From: Mitsuaria chitosanitabida ATCC BAA-476 = NBRC 102408
GTDB lineage: Bacteria; Pseudomonadota; Gammaproteobacteria; Burkholderiales; Burkholderiaceae_C
Length of the DNA stretch: 64,000 nucleotides
Reading direction: 5' to 3'
Assembly: GCF_001598255.1 (NCBI RefSeq)
Contig: NZ_BCYP01000016.1
Span: 1 to 64,000, forward strand
Shown here: positions 42,652-51,042 of the stretch, piece after piece
Layout: the number at the start of each line of letters is the position of its first letter
Position numbering within the stretch: position 1 is the stretch's first letter
Position numbers and translations under genes: made by a program
Notes under the pieces: model-generated
What the model was told of the DNA's origin: nothing
The model's database searches: none
The model's input: only the letters and a program-made list of their open reading frames with translations

Positions 42652-44691
42652 TCAAGCCGCGCTCTGATGGGAGGTCTGGGGAGCGGGCTGGCCGGGCGAT
42701 CCGGCCGCGCCCGCCGAGGCCTGCTCGGCCTGATGCTGCATCAGGCGTTCGAGCTGGTCTTCATAGGCTTCGAGGAAGGCCTTGCCGAACAGCGTGTGGA
42801 AGTCCTCCTGCGCCTCGTCCCGGATCGAGTCGAAGTGCTGCAGGTAGAGCTCCCAGAGCTTGGCCTTGCGGTTCATCGCCAGCACGCTGTCCAGCACCGA
42901 GCGGCTGGTCAGCTTGGCCTCCAGCGCCGAGGGCTGGAAGCGCGTCAGCACGCCCTCCAGCGCCGCGCGCGTGCCGGCCATGGTGCCGATGGTGTGGCCG
43001 ACCAGGTCGCGCATGGCGTCCTGCATCGCGGCCGGGCCGGGCAGGAAGCCGCGCACCGGCGGCTGCAACAGCTGCTCGAGCGCGGACTGGGCATCGGGCG
43101 AGAACTTCAGCGGGTTGTTGTCCCGCGAGCGGATCACCGTGACCTGCGCGCGCAGCTCGTGCTTGGTGGCGGCGCGCACGGCCATCATCTGCAGCGTGCC
43201 GTCCACGGTGGAGCGCAGCAGCTGGCCGATGACGCGCATCAGATCGGGGTTCAGGCCTTGCGGCGGCGCGGCCATGCGCACGCCGGCGCCCTCGCAGAAG
43301 GCGCTCCACAGGGCCGCGGTATCGGCGGCCTGGCCGGGCATGGTGGGCGCCGCGGCCGGGCGAGCGACCGGCGGGGCCGCGTGATACGCCGGCTGGGGCG
43401 GTGCCACCGGGGCGGCCTGGGTCTGCTGGGCGGCCGGCCAGGACGCTTGCTGAGCCGCCGGCTGCGCGGCGTGTTGCGCCCCCGCGTGCGACACCTGCGG
43501 CATCGCTGGCTGCTCGAACGACGGCGGCAGGACCTGCGGCTGAGCCGGCGCGCCGGGCCCGGCCACCGGCGGCAGCGCCTCCGGGATCTGCGCGGGCTGA
43601 GGCTGGGCCGGCGGCATCGGACGCGGCGTCGGACGCACCTCGGGCGGCCGGAAGGACGAGTTCAGCGCCGGCGTGTGGTCCGGCAGCGCGGGCGTCATCG
43701 GCTCCGAGTGGGCGGGGGTCGGGTGGAACGCCGCGGCCCCGAACAGCGCGAGCGGATCGGCCGACACGCCACCATGCGGCTCGCCACCGGTCTGCGCGGC
43801 ACCGGCCATGAAGCCGGCCAGCGGATCGGCGCCGCTGGGCTGCAGGCCGAAGAGGTCATCCAGCGAGCGGTTGGCGTCGCCCGGCACCAGGTCGGCGAAG
43901 GCACCGCCGAAACCGAGATCGTCCCGCGGCGGCGGGGCCGGCGGCGGGGACCGCGGCGAGTCGAAGCCGCCGAAGGGATCGAAGGGCGAGCCCGCCTGCG
44001 ACGGCGGCGCGTCCGGAAAGGCCGACTGCGACGGCGGCGCCGCCCGCGGGGCCGGCGGGGCGAACGGGTCGAAGTCGTCGGGCAGCATCGCCGGGCCTGC
44101 CGGCGCGGCCACGGCCGGCGGCCTGTGCACCGGCGGCGGCGTCATGGGCGCGTGGAAGGCCGCCAGCGGATCGGCCGACGAGGAGGGGCCGCCCAGCAGG
44201 TCCGCGAACGGATTCGAGCCGGACAGGCCGGGGGAGGACGCGGTCGCGCTCGCCGGCATTGGCGGCATCGGCGACAGCGCGCCGGGCGCGGTGATCGGGC
44301 CGGTGGCGCGGGCGACGTCACGCGGCAGCTCGGGGGCGCGGCGGATGACGGTGCTGCCGGCGTCGACCTCGTCGGACTCGTTCTGGACCTCGAGCAGGTA
44401 GCCGCCGATGCGGACCTCGTCCCGGTGGCGCAGCGGGACGGCCTGCCCTTGCTGGACGGACTGGCCGCCGACGGTGATGGGGTTGGCGCTGCCGACGTTG
44501 CAGATCACGAAGGCGCCGGCGTCGACGCGGATCTCGGCTTGCTGGCGGGAGATGTGACGTTCGGGGTCCGGCAGGGCCATCGTGTTGTGGTCCGCGCGGC
44601 CGATGGTGCCGCCATTGGCGTCGAAGCGCGCGGTGATGGGCTGCGTCAGGGGCAGGTCGTTGAGCGACACCGCGCGCAGGGTGAGGGTCAT
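42652..44691 (-). CDS. tagH: FHA-domain type VI secretion protein (TagH/Fha)
   Basis: 679 residues from ATG 44691. N-terminal FHA domain (about 1-100) with GRADHNTMALPDPERHISRQQAEI, which reads phosphothreonine. A long Pro/Ala/Gly-rich disordered linker (about 110-460) follows. The C-terminal TagH domain (about 465-650) starts LWSAFCEGAGVRM and ends with FGKAFLEAYEDQLERLM. It serves as the PpkA-phosphorylated switch that triggers T6SS assembly. The promoter side holds a 16-bp sequence shared with ppkA at 44752-44767. The gene ends close to pppA. Confidence 0.92.
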   Translation of the reverse strand: MTLTLRAVSLNDLPLTQPITARFDANGGTIGRADHNTMALPDPERHISRQQAEIRVDAGAFVICNVGSANPITVGGQSVQQGQAVPLRHRDEVRIGGYLLEVQNESDEVDAGSTVIRRAPELPRDVARATGPITAPGALSPMPPMPASATASSPGLSGSNPFADLLGGPSSSADPLAAFHAPMTPPPVHRPPAVAAPAGPAMLPDDFDPFAPPAPRAAPPSQSAFPDAPPSQAGSPFDPFGGFDSPRSPPPAPPPRDDLGFGGAFADLVPGDANRSLDDLFGLQPSGADPLAGFMAGAAQTGGEPHGGVSADPLALFGAAAFHPTPAHSEPMTPALPDHTPALNSSFRPPEVRPTPRPMPPAQPQPAQIPEALPPVAGPGAPAQPQVLPPSFEQPAMPQVSHAGAQHAAQPAAQQASWPAAQQTQAAPVAPPQPAYHAAPPVARPAAAPTMPGQAADTAALWSAFCEGAGVRMAAPPQGLNPDLMRVIGQLLRSTVDGTLQMMAVRAATKHELRAQVTVIRSRDNNPLKFSPDAQSALEQLLQPPVRGFLPGPAAMQDAMRDLVGHTIGTMAGTRAALEGVLTRFQPSALEAKLTSRSVLDSVLAMNRKAKLWELYLQHFDSIRDEAQEDFHTLFGKAFLEAYEDQLERLMQHQAEQASAGAAGSPGQPAPQTSHQSAA

Positions 44692-44751
44692 GATGCTGCC
44701 TTGGGGACCTTGAGAGTGGCATGGGATGTTTGCGTGTCGGCGGCGCGCCAT

Positions 44752-44767
44752 CAATGAACGAAAGTCA
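44752..44767 (-). promoter_or_regulatory. 16-bp sequence shared with the ppkA upstream region
   Basis: CAATGAACGAAAGTCA (plus-strand reading), 61 bp upstream of the tagH start. The identical 16 bases occur at 59665-59680, 73 bp upstream of the ppkA start, in the same orientation. Flanks differ. It may be a binding site of a T6SS regulator or part of a promoter. Confidence 0.45.
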
Positions 44768-44888
44768 CCTCCTTCGGGGAAATCCCTGTCTCATACTTCG
44801 AGCCGCTCGAATCCCGAGGGCACGTCCCGTGCTCCCGGGACGACCCGTCGCCGACGACCTCGAGTCAGGCCCCTTTGACGTGCCCGCC

Positions 44889-45977
44889 ATGCCGATGCCT
44901 TTGCCGATGCACAAGACGATGTCGACCGCGCCGCAGGGCGCCCCTGAAAGCGCCCCGCTGCCGCCCTCCCCGACCGCGGTCGCCACCGCGACCCGCGCCC
45001 TGTCGCGCGGCCGCGTCTGGCCGGTCGGGTCGGCGCTGGCCCTGAGCCTGGTGCTGAGCGCCTGCGTCAACCCGCCCAAGCAGCCCGCGCCCGAGGCGCC
45101 CGCCCAGGCCGCCTCCGCGCCGGAAGCGCCCCCGGCCCCGCCGCCCGAGCCGCCGCCGCCCACGCCCGCCGAGCAGGCGCTGTCGCAGAAGACGGCGATG
45201 CAGTCCATCGACCTGCTGGAAGCCGGCCAGGAAGACCAGGCGCGCGCCGAGTTGCAGCGCGCGCTGCAGCTGGACCGGAACAACAAGCTGGCGCTGAGCC
45301 TGATGAAGCAGATCACCGGCGATCCGGTGGCGCTGCTGGGCAAGGAATCCTTCGCCTACACGGTGCAGTCCAACGACACGCTGTCGCGCATCGCGGGGCG
45401 GTTCATGGGCGACATCTACTCGTTCTACATCCTGGCCCGCTACAACGACATCAAGGTGCCGAAGCAGGTCTCGGGCGGCCAGGTGCTGCGCATCCCGGGC
45501 AAGCAGCCGCCGGGCCCGCTGTACCCGCAGGCCACCAAGGGCCGCAACGAGAAGACCCCGGCCGCCGCGCCCGCCGCCGCGGCCCCCGCGGTCGCCACGC
45601 CGGCTCCCGCGCCGGTGGCCGCCGCGCCGGTCGCGCCCCCGCCGCCCCCACCTCCGCCCGAGCTCACGCCCGGCGAGAAGGCCATGCGGGCGGGTGAGGC
45701 GCATGAGCGCGCCAACCGCTTCGACAAGGCCATCGAGGAGTACCAGCGCGCCGAGGCCGCCGACCAGCCCGGCGCCGCCGCGAAGATCGAGGGCGTGCGC
45801 AAGAAGCAGATCGCCGCGGCCACGCTCAAGGCGCGGACCGCGTTCGCCAAGCAGGACCTGGCCGGCGCCATCAAGGGCTGGGACACGGTGCTGCAACTGG
45901 ACCCGAACAACGAGCTGGCCAAGCTGGAACGGCAGAAGGCCGTGGCGCTGAAGCAGAAGGCGGACGCGCTGAAGTGA
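44889..45977 (+). CDS. LysM/TPR lipoprotein
   Basis: 362 residues. The start is uncertain (ATG 44889 or 44919; neither has a good ribosome-binding site). A lipoprotein signal WPVGSALALSLVLSAC places the Cys at about residue 58 from 44889, an unusually long n-region. Mature part: Pro/Ala linker, a short TPR-like pair (about 95-140), a LysM domain (YTVQSNDTLSRIAGRFMGDIYSFYILARYNDI, about 158-205), a second Pro/Ala linker and C-terminal TPR-like repeats (about 265-360). It probably binds peptidoglycan in the periplasm. Encoded divergently from tagH inside the T6SS block, so a role in fitting the apparatus through the wall is plausible. Confidence 0.8.
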   Translation: MPMPLPMHKTMSTAPQGAPESAPLPPSPTAVATATRALSRGRVWPVGSALALSLVLSACVNPPKQPAPEAPAQAASAPEAPPAPPPEPPPPTPAEQALSQKTAMQSIDLLEAGQEDQARAELQRALQLDRNNKLALSLMKQITGDPVALLGKESFAYTVQSNDTLSRIAGRFMGDIYSFYILARYNDIKVPKQVSGGQVLRIPGKQPPGPLYPQATKGRNEKTPAAAPAAAAPAVATPAPAPVAAAPVAPPPPPPPPELTPGEKAMRAGEAHERANRFDKAIEEYQRAEAADQPGAAAKIEGVRKKQIAAATLKARTAFAKQDLAGAIKGWDTVLQLDPNNELAKLERQKAVALKQKADALK

Positions 45978-45983
45978 TCGCCC

Positions 45984-46006
45984 GATCGCCGCGACGCGCG
46001 GCGATC
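45984..46006 (+). terminator. Hairpin terminator after LysM/TPR gene
   Basis: GATCGCCGCG-ACG-CGCGGCGATC: perfect 10-bp stem and three-base loop, 7 bp past the stop codon. No clear T-run follows. Confidence 0.65.
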
Positions 46007-46034
46007 CGATGACGGATAGCAGATCCCCGTGTTC

Positions 46035-46190
46035 ATGCGCCAGGACAGCGATCGCTGGCGTTACGTCGGTCGCTACACGGTCGCTGACTCGCTGACCGTC
46101 CCGAACGAATGCGCGCCCTATATCGCGGGCAGCGGCCTGACGATCAGCCAGGTCTCCCGCGTCATTCGCCTGCGGCGGCTGGGCGACTGA
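46035..46190 (+). CDS. Possible small protein, 51 aa
   Basis: ATG 46035 to TGA 46190, overlapping the 3' end of the convergent acyltransferase gene by 29 bp. Mixed polar composition with the segments RWRYVGRYTVADSL and GLTISQVSRVIRLRRLGD. No family recognised and no ribosome-binding site; low support. Confidence 0.2.
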   Translation: MRQDSDRWRYVGRYTVADSLTVPNECAPYIAGSGLTISQVSRVIRLRRLGD

Positions 46191-47295
46191 GCGTCGCCCT
46201 CGACGGCGAGCGGCCGATCGCGGCCCTCGCCATCCCACGCTCGACCAGCGTCGCCAGCACGACGCACAGCGCGACCGCCGGCACATAGACGACGAAGGTC
46301 CAGTCCTGCGGCTTGCCGAGCAGCGCCCGGTGGCCTTCCACCGTCGCGAGCACGATGAACATGTGGGTCAGGTAGAGCTCGTAGCTGAGCCGCCCCATGT
46401 GCGCGAGCCACTGGAGGCCGCCCGTGATCCGCGGCGGTCGCGCGCGGAAGGCGATCAGCATCAGACAGGTGCCGAGGCACAGCCCGTACATGCCGGACTT
46501 GAGCAGATGGCGGTGCACGAGCTCGCCCCAGCCCAGCACGAGCAGAACGCAGAAGCCCCCGAAGAGCGCGAGCGCCCGGGCGTCGCGCGGGCCCGGTTGC
46601 CAGCGCTGCGCCGCGAGCGCGGCCAGGACACCCCACGCGATCGCCGACATGCCCGGCAGATAGGCCTTCTCCCACCAGACCTCGTTGCTGATCGGCACCA
46701 GCGCGCGCAGCGGCATGAGACTCAGCGCGAGCACGGCCAGGCCGATCACGAGGAAGCGGCGCGGCAACGCCAGGCACAGCAACGGGAAGCCCAGGTAGAA
46801 GACCTCCTCGATCGACAGCGACCACAGCACGTCCCAGGCCGCCGGCGCCCAGCCGGTCTGGCCCTCGTACCAGTTGAAGGTGAAGGTCAGCGCGGAGCCG
46901 ACGAGACCGAGGATGCTCTGCTTGTCACCGGGGGCAAAGCCTGGCACCCCGCAGAGGGCGAGCAGCGTGAGCGCGCTGAGCACGACCAGCAGCAACGGCA
47001 GGATGCGGGTCGCCCGAGCCTTGTAGAAGCCGCGGAGGTCGACCCGGCGCAGGTCGCCGTCACGCTCGAGGATGCGGGTCGTGATGAGGAAGCCGGAGAT
47101 CACGAAGAACATGAACACGGCTTCGTAGCCGTTGAAGCTCACGAAGTCGATGAGGCGCTTGGGCACCCACGGACCGATGAGGCTGGGCCGCAGCGGGAGT
47201 CGGAATGGCAGCGCCAGGTGGTGGATGACCACCAGAAGAATGGCGACGCCGCGCAGGCAGTCGATGCCGAAATTGCGCGGAGAGCTTGGGGTCAT
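46162..47295 (-). CDS. Acyltransferase family 3 membrane protein (OafA/OatA-like)
   Basis: 377 residues, about ten membrane helices. Catalytic-type motifs: GIDCLRGVAILLVVIHHL (H in first helix), EAVFMFFVISGFLITTRIL, YKARATRILPLLL with the R-x-R-R-like pattern, and LWSLSIEEVFYLGFPLL, all hallmarks of the family. Members O-acetylate surface polysaccharides, lipopolysaccharide or peptidoglycan from the inner membrane. No separate SGNH domain, so it is the short form. Residues LALPFRLPLRPSL correspond to a 34-bp sequence repeated 600 bp upstream. The gene stands alone. Confidence 0.9.
   Translation of the reverse strand: MTPSSPRNFGIDCLRGVAILLVVIHHLALPFRLPLRPSLIGPWVPKRLIDFVSFNGYEAVFMFFVISGFLITTRILERDGDLRRVDLRGFYKARATRILPLLLVVLSALTLLALCGVPGFAPGDKQSILGLVGSALTFTFNWYEGQTGWAPAAWDVLWSLSIEEVFYLGFPLLCLALPRRFLVIGLAVLALSLMPLRALVPISNEVWWEKAYLPGMSAIAWGVLAALAAQRWQPGPRDARALALFGGFCVLLVLGWGELVHRHLLKSGMYGLCLGTCLMLIAFRARPPRITGGLQWLAHMGRLSYELYLTHMFIVLATVEGHRALLGKPQDWTFVVYVPAVALCVVLATLVERGMARAAIGRSPSRATLSRPAAAGE
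47182..47215 (-). repeat. 34-bp dispersed repeat, copy A (inside acyltransferase gene)
   Basis: The same sequence appears at 47793-47826 with two differences in 34 bases. In copy A it encodes LPFRLPLRPS within the acyltransferase. Confidence 0.7.
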
Positions 47296-47519
47296 GAGCC
47301 GGCGAGGGAGTGAATCTGGAAGCCTCGCCCGGGAGGGCGGGCGCGGCCGATGGTAGCTGGAGGGCTGGCGGCGAAGAGATGGCGGGCGGGGTTACTGGCG
47401 TTACGAGCAAGAGGCCATTCCTGTCATTGCTCAACACCGCCCATGCGCGCCCATGAGCGATGAACATTCAAGATGCTGCCATGGAATTACTGGAGAGCCT
47501 GCCAAGCCGCCTTGCGGCT

Positions 47520-47744
47520 CTATTTCCCAGACACCCAACTCTTTATCAGATCGACGTATCCCCACAAGATCGCGACGACAGCGAGGCCCATCCCTCCGAG
47601 CCCGAACACCACAGCGCCTACTCGCGCAGCACTCCAGACGTCGGGATCCGAGAAAAATGAGAGCACCACACCAACAAAGCCAACGAACAGACCGACAACG
47701 AATACCCGAAGTCTGCGCTTCACAATTTCAACTGAATCGTTCAT
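47520..47744 (-). CDS. Small two-helix membrane protein
   Basis: 74 residues from ATG 47744. A short charged N-terminus (NDSVEIVKRRLR) is followed by two hydrophobic segments (about 14-32 and 42-66) separated by FSDPDVWSAAR. No known family. The DNA is less GC-rich than the neighbours. A longer frame to 47861 exists but would include the dispersed 34-bp repeat. It may be an immunity-type or unknown membrane protein; no direct evidence. Confidence 0.5.
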   Translation of the reverse strand: MNDSVEIVKRRLRVFVVGLFVGFVGVVLSFFSDPDVWSAARVGAVVFGLGGMGLAVVAILWGYVDLIKSWVSGK

Positions 47745-47792
47745 CTGCACTTCGCTTGTGAGTTGACGAATGAAACAACCCCGGGCTTGGAT

Positions 47793-47826
47793 GCTGGGCC
47801 GCAGCGGGAGCCGGAATGGAAGCGCC
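47793..47826 (-). repeat. 34-bp dispersed repeat, copy B
   Basis: Second copy of the sequence at 47182-47215 (32 of 34 bases equal), same orientation, just upstream of the two-helix protein and overlapping no recognised gene. The same residues (LPFRLPLRPS) would be encoded in a longer reading frame. Confidence 0.7.
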
Positions 47827-47845
47827 GAATGCTCACGCGAGCCGA

Positions 47846-48568
47846 TCAAGGTGATGTCCATCGGTACTTGTCGATCACCTTCCCATTGGCATCCAGGTCG
47901 ACCGACCGAGCCTCGACGTCAGGCATCAGATGGTGCTCGTACCAGAGGCGTTCGGCGCACGGCGCCGAGCATGCGACCGACGAATGTCGAGTGAACGGAA
48001 CCCCGGGCCGCTCGACCTGGGTCGGTGTCCCCATCAGTGCAATCACCTCCGAGCGAGACATGCCTGTCTTGAGCTCGTCGAATCCATGGAAGGCGCGACC
48101 GTCGGTGAACGTGCTGAATCCAGCCATCGCGAATAGCGCGACGACGAGCAACGCGATGGCGAGTCCCGCGATGCCGCCGCGGCACGCACGGGACCAAGCC
48201 CACCAGGCCGTGGCAAACACACCGTGATAGAAGAAATACGCGGCAATCAGAGACGCCACGGCCATCGGAAGCGGGTCGATCGCCACCATCATGATGGTGG
48301 CGAGGATCATCCCCGTCAGGATGGAATGTCCAAACTTCCCATGACTGCGAAACCATTCAGCGGCCTCGTTGAACGTCCGCAGCCCACCGAGGAAGTACGC
48401 AGGGATGGCGAACAAGGAATAGACCAGGGTGTACAGCACGGCATCGAGGACGCTCTGCTGGAACAAGCGGCAGGTCACTTGAATCAGCATCAGCACGGGA
48501 ACCAGAGGCACGGTCCGCAGACTGGCGAAGCAGCGATCAAGCCGTGAGTCAGCTTCTTCCGAGATCAT
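47846..48568 (-). CDS. Membrane protein with C-terminal BamE/SmpA-like domain
   Basis: 240 residues. About five hydrophobic segments in the first 150 residues (for example VPLVPVLMLIQVTCRLF, DAVLYTLVYSLFAIPAYFLG, GIAGLAIALLVVALFAMAG). The C-terminal 80 residues hold FDELKTGMSRSEVIALMGTPTQV, the core of the SmpA/OmlA (BamE) fold, then two cysteines and a DLDANGKVIDKYRW ending typical of that fold. The fold usually serves as a protein-interaction module. Function unknown. AT-richer DNA than the T6SS genes. Confidence 0.6.
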   Translation of the reverse strand: MISEEADSRLDRCFASLRTVPLVPVLMLIQVTCRLFQQSVLDAVLYTLVYSLFAIPAYFLGGLRTFNEAAEWFRSHGKFGHSILTGMILATIMMVAIDPLPMAVASLIAAYFFYHGVFATAWWAWSRACRGGIAGLAIALLVVALFAMAGFSTFTDGRAFHGFDELKTGMSRSEVIALMGTPTQVERPGVPFTRHSSVACSAPCAERLWYEHHLMPDVEARSVDLDANGKVIDKYRWTSP

Positions 48569-48644
48569 TCGTAGCTCCTCCGCAAAAGTCGTTTGCCGCC
48601 ACCATCAGTCCTGATCACCAGTCCGGCGCCTCGATCAGCACGCC

Positions 48645-49286
48645 TCAATTCCGGGGAGCCCTTGAATACATCATCTCCATGTACACATCGTTCTGCCAAT
48701 CCTCGTAGCCAAGCAGTGCCCCTTCCATTCGTTCGAAGCCTGGATTCCAGCCCTCCTTCGCGGCAACAGTCAGCATCAGAACGTAGGCATCCATCCGCCA
48801 TTGCTGACCCGCAGTCGCGTAGAGGACATAGCGAATCGCACCGTGCCGGGACCTTTGGACATGCTCGCGCCGAACAAGACCCTGAGATTCGACGTAGGGC
48901 GCGAAGTACTCATCCGGGATGAACGAATCTGCGGGGTCCGTGGGAAACACCTCATGAAAGACCGCCAACGGCTTCTCTCCCGCCAGGATCAGCGCGAGTT
49001 CGCGATTCGTATGGACCACATAGGGCAGGTCGTCCAGTCGCAGCCAGGCGCGGAGGCTGGCGCGACAAGACGCCGTTCCGGTTCTCATCTGGAAGCTGAC
49101 ATTCGCGCTTGCATGAATCACCGCAAGGTCTTGGACATCGAGGTCGAATTCACATCCCGGCTTCAGCTCGTCGATATCCGCATCCAAGAGATCACGCAAG
49201 ACCAGCCACGAGTCGGCAGTCAGAACCCCAATCCCACCGACACAGCCCAGGGACTCGTCGAGGAACTCAAGGACGAACTTCGTCAT
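48645..49286 (-). CDS. Hypothetical protein, 213 aa
   Basis: 213 residues, acidic, no signal peptide or membrane helix. No family recognised. The sequence is a mixed alpha/beta-type globular pattern beginning KFVLEFLDESLG and ending in GYEDWQNDVYMEMMYSRAP, with an aromatic-rich C-terminus. Acidic, cytoplasmic, and located among small orphan genes next to T6SS genes: a setting common for immunity proteins, though no toxin partner is adjacent. The 76-bp gap to the next gene downstream has no feature. Confidence 0.55.
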   Translation of the reverse strand: MTKFVLEFLDESLGCVGGIGVLTADSWLVLRDLLDADIDELKPGCEFDLDVQDLAVIHASANVSFQMRTGTASCRASLRAWLRLDDLPYVVHTNRELALILAGEKPLAVFHEVFPTDPADSFIPDEYFAPYVESQGLVRREHVQRSRHGAIRYVLYATAGQQWRMDAYVLMLTVAAKEGWNPGFERMEGALLGYEDWQNDVYMEMMYSRAPRN

Positions 49287-49717
49287 GCGCGCATCGAGCG
49301 ATCACGTCGACACGTTGCCCCCGACGGCCCAGCGACAGCCGGCCGGCCACAGCGACTTCCCATGATTCCCTCCCGTTCGGCATCCCAAGGCGGGATGCAA
49401 TCCGTGTTCTGACTTCTTGTTCTGCCCGCAGAGGCCCGTCATCCGCGACGTCCCACCATGCGGCTTCCCGATGCTAGGGCATGCCCCTTCACGCGTCGGC
49501 ACGGGGATTCCCGCGCCGCATCAGTCCGTGTGCGATGGGTGGCACCCGCCTTGATGCGGTCCCAAGGCCGACGCCCCTCGCCCGCGCATCTCCTTCGACT
49601 CTTCTTCGTGGCGCTGCGGTCTCAATGTGTCTGGGCACCTCCGCCGCCCTTCGATCGCCGGGAACGCCTCGACGCCCTCGGATCAATCAAACGAAATCAG
49701 ATGGCCGAGATCTCCGT
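49287..49717. other. Intergenic region without recognised gene
   Basis: 431 bp between two minus-strand orphan genes. Contains a small inverted repeat GCATCCC-AAGGC-GGGATGC (49380-49398). Short frames on both strands look random. It may hold a decayed gene; nothing supportable was found. Confidence 0.4.
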
Positions 49718-50113
49718 CTACTCACGAATTTCAGCAATCAACCTGCGCACTGCCTGCAGGTAGCCCTCGCTGCCAAAGTCATCATCAGAATCCGGGAATG
49801 GCGTGGCGCGCGCGATCTCCGCCACCTCTTCACACTTCAGCTCCGCGGCCGTCCTATCTCCCAGCTCCCGAAACAAGAACTTGGCATGCTGCAACTTCGC
49901 CGAAAGAGATCCCTCGTCAAGAGCCTCCGATAGCTCATAGAGAGCCATCGCGGTGACCGTGTCGCCCTGCTTCAAGAGAATCGAACCCAGCCTCTGCGAG
50001 ATGCCTGAACGAACAGCTTCGGCACCAGGGCCCAATGACGTCAGCGCATCGAACAGATGTGTCTTTGCGTCCTCCAAGCGGCCCTCGGCGATCGCAAGAA
50101 CGTAGTCGCGCAT
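49718..50113 (-). CDS. Hypothetical TPR-like acidic protein
   Basis: 131 residues from ATG 50113 (GGAG nine bases upstream; a GTG at 50134 is also possible). The sequence is helical with a TPR-like rhythm: DYVLAIAEGRLEDAKTHLFDAL, then GDTVTAMALYELSEALDEGS and AKLQHAKFLFRELGDRTAA. Acidic C-terminus with PDSDDDFGSEGYLQAVRRLI. No exact family known. It could be an immunity or adaptor protein; only the composition and context suggest this. Confidence 0.5.
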   Translation of the reverse strand: MRDYVLAIAEGRLEDAKTHLFDALTSLGPGAEAVRSGISQRLGSILLKQGDTVTAMALYELSEALDEGSLSAKLQHAKFLFRELGDRTAAELKCEEVAEIARATPFPDSDDDFGSEGYLQAVRRLIAEIRE

Positions 50114-50201
50114 TCCTCTTGTCTCCACGATCACTCCATTCAGTTGAGATGCCCAAGCCTAGGGCGCCGGTATCCGAGGGCTCTCGGCCTGCGCCCTCTC
50201 C

Positions 50202-50738
50202 TCACCCATACATCACATCCGACCTCAACACGTACTTCGTCCCCGCCGTGACCTCCCGGCCCTCGTGCCAGGTGTCGTGGATGAAGACGAGCGCGCTGCC
50301 CGGTTCGGGTCGCACGACGAAGTCGCGGAAGTCGGTGTCCCCGCCCTCGAAGTCATCGTTGAGATAGACCAGCAGCGTCAGCCGGCTGGTGCGGCCCTCC
50401 TCACGCCAAGGGCCATCCTTGTGCATCTTGAAGCGCTGCCCCGGCGAGTACTTGTAGAAGCGAAGCTCCTTCGGCAAGGCCACCGCCCGCTCGCCATCGA
50501 GTTCCGGCAGCGGCAACGTCCGCAATCGCTCCCACAGCAGCGACACCCAGCTCGCGTCCTCGACCATCGTCCGCTCGTTGTTGCGGATCATCGTGAGCCG
50601 CCGCGCGCCGGCATCCGTTCGCACCGACGCGGCATCGAAGCCGCCCCGTTCGGCCAGCGCGATGGCCCGGGCGCATTCCTCGCCCGACAGGAAGCCCGCC
50701 ACCGAGAACGCCCGGTCGCTGTGGAGCTCGATCTGCAT
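50202..50738 (-). CDS. 2-oxoglutarate/Fe(II)-dependent oxygenase
   Basis: 178 residues. Prolyl-4-hydroxylase-like fold with likely iron ligands H106 and D108 (KMHKDGPW) and H158 (HDTWHEGREV), then a basic 2OG-binding residue in TKYVLRSDVMY. Other typical features: RFYKYSPGQRF and YLNDDFEGGDTDF. Members hydroxylate proteins or small molecules. The target is unknown. It lies divergent to the autotransporter gene across a 304-bp gap, so a link to that protein's modification is possible but untested. Confidence 0.88.
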   Translation of the reverse strand: MQIELHSDRAFSVAGFLSGEECARAIALAERGGFDAASVRTDAGARRLTMIRNNERTMVEDASWVSLLWERLRTLPLPELDGERAVALPKELRFYKYSPGQRFKMHKDGPWREEGRTSRLTLLVYLNDDFEGGDTDFRDFVVRPEPGSALVFIHDTWHEGREVTAGTKYVLRSDVMYG

Positions 50739-50920
50739 TCACCCTCCCTCGTACGCGAAACACCGCCGCGTGCGGCGATTGTGCCCAGCCGCCAGCGCCC
50801 TGCGCACGCCATTCACGCCGCGTCCCGCCGCCGCGGGCCACCCACGGATGGATACGAAGTGCGCTCCACAACCCCACCGCGCGAGGCTCGCGCCGATCGT
50901 TGCGTCTTCGTCATGGCCAA

Positions 50921-50936
50921 AACGTACCCGTACGTT
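50921..50936. promoter_or_regulatory. TetR-type operator-like palindrome upstream of autotransporter
   Basis: AACGTAC-CC-GTACGTT: 7-bp perfect arms with a two-base centre, of the kind bound by TetR-family repressors. It lies 107 bp upstream of the autotransporter start and 183 bp from the divergent oxygenase start, in an AT-richer patch. No regulator gene is next to it. The rest of the 304-bp gap (50739-51042) shows no gene. Confidence 0.5.
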
Positions 50937-51042
50937 AATGGCGTGATTTATTCCCTTGTTTCGACCCCAACTCACTGAGCGGCATAGGACGTACACCGCA
51001 TGGCAACGACGATGGTTGCGTTACCAACCACCCCGCCTTCCT

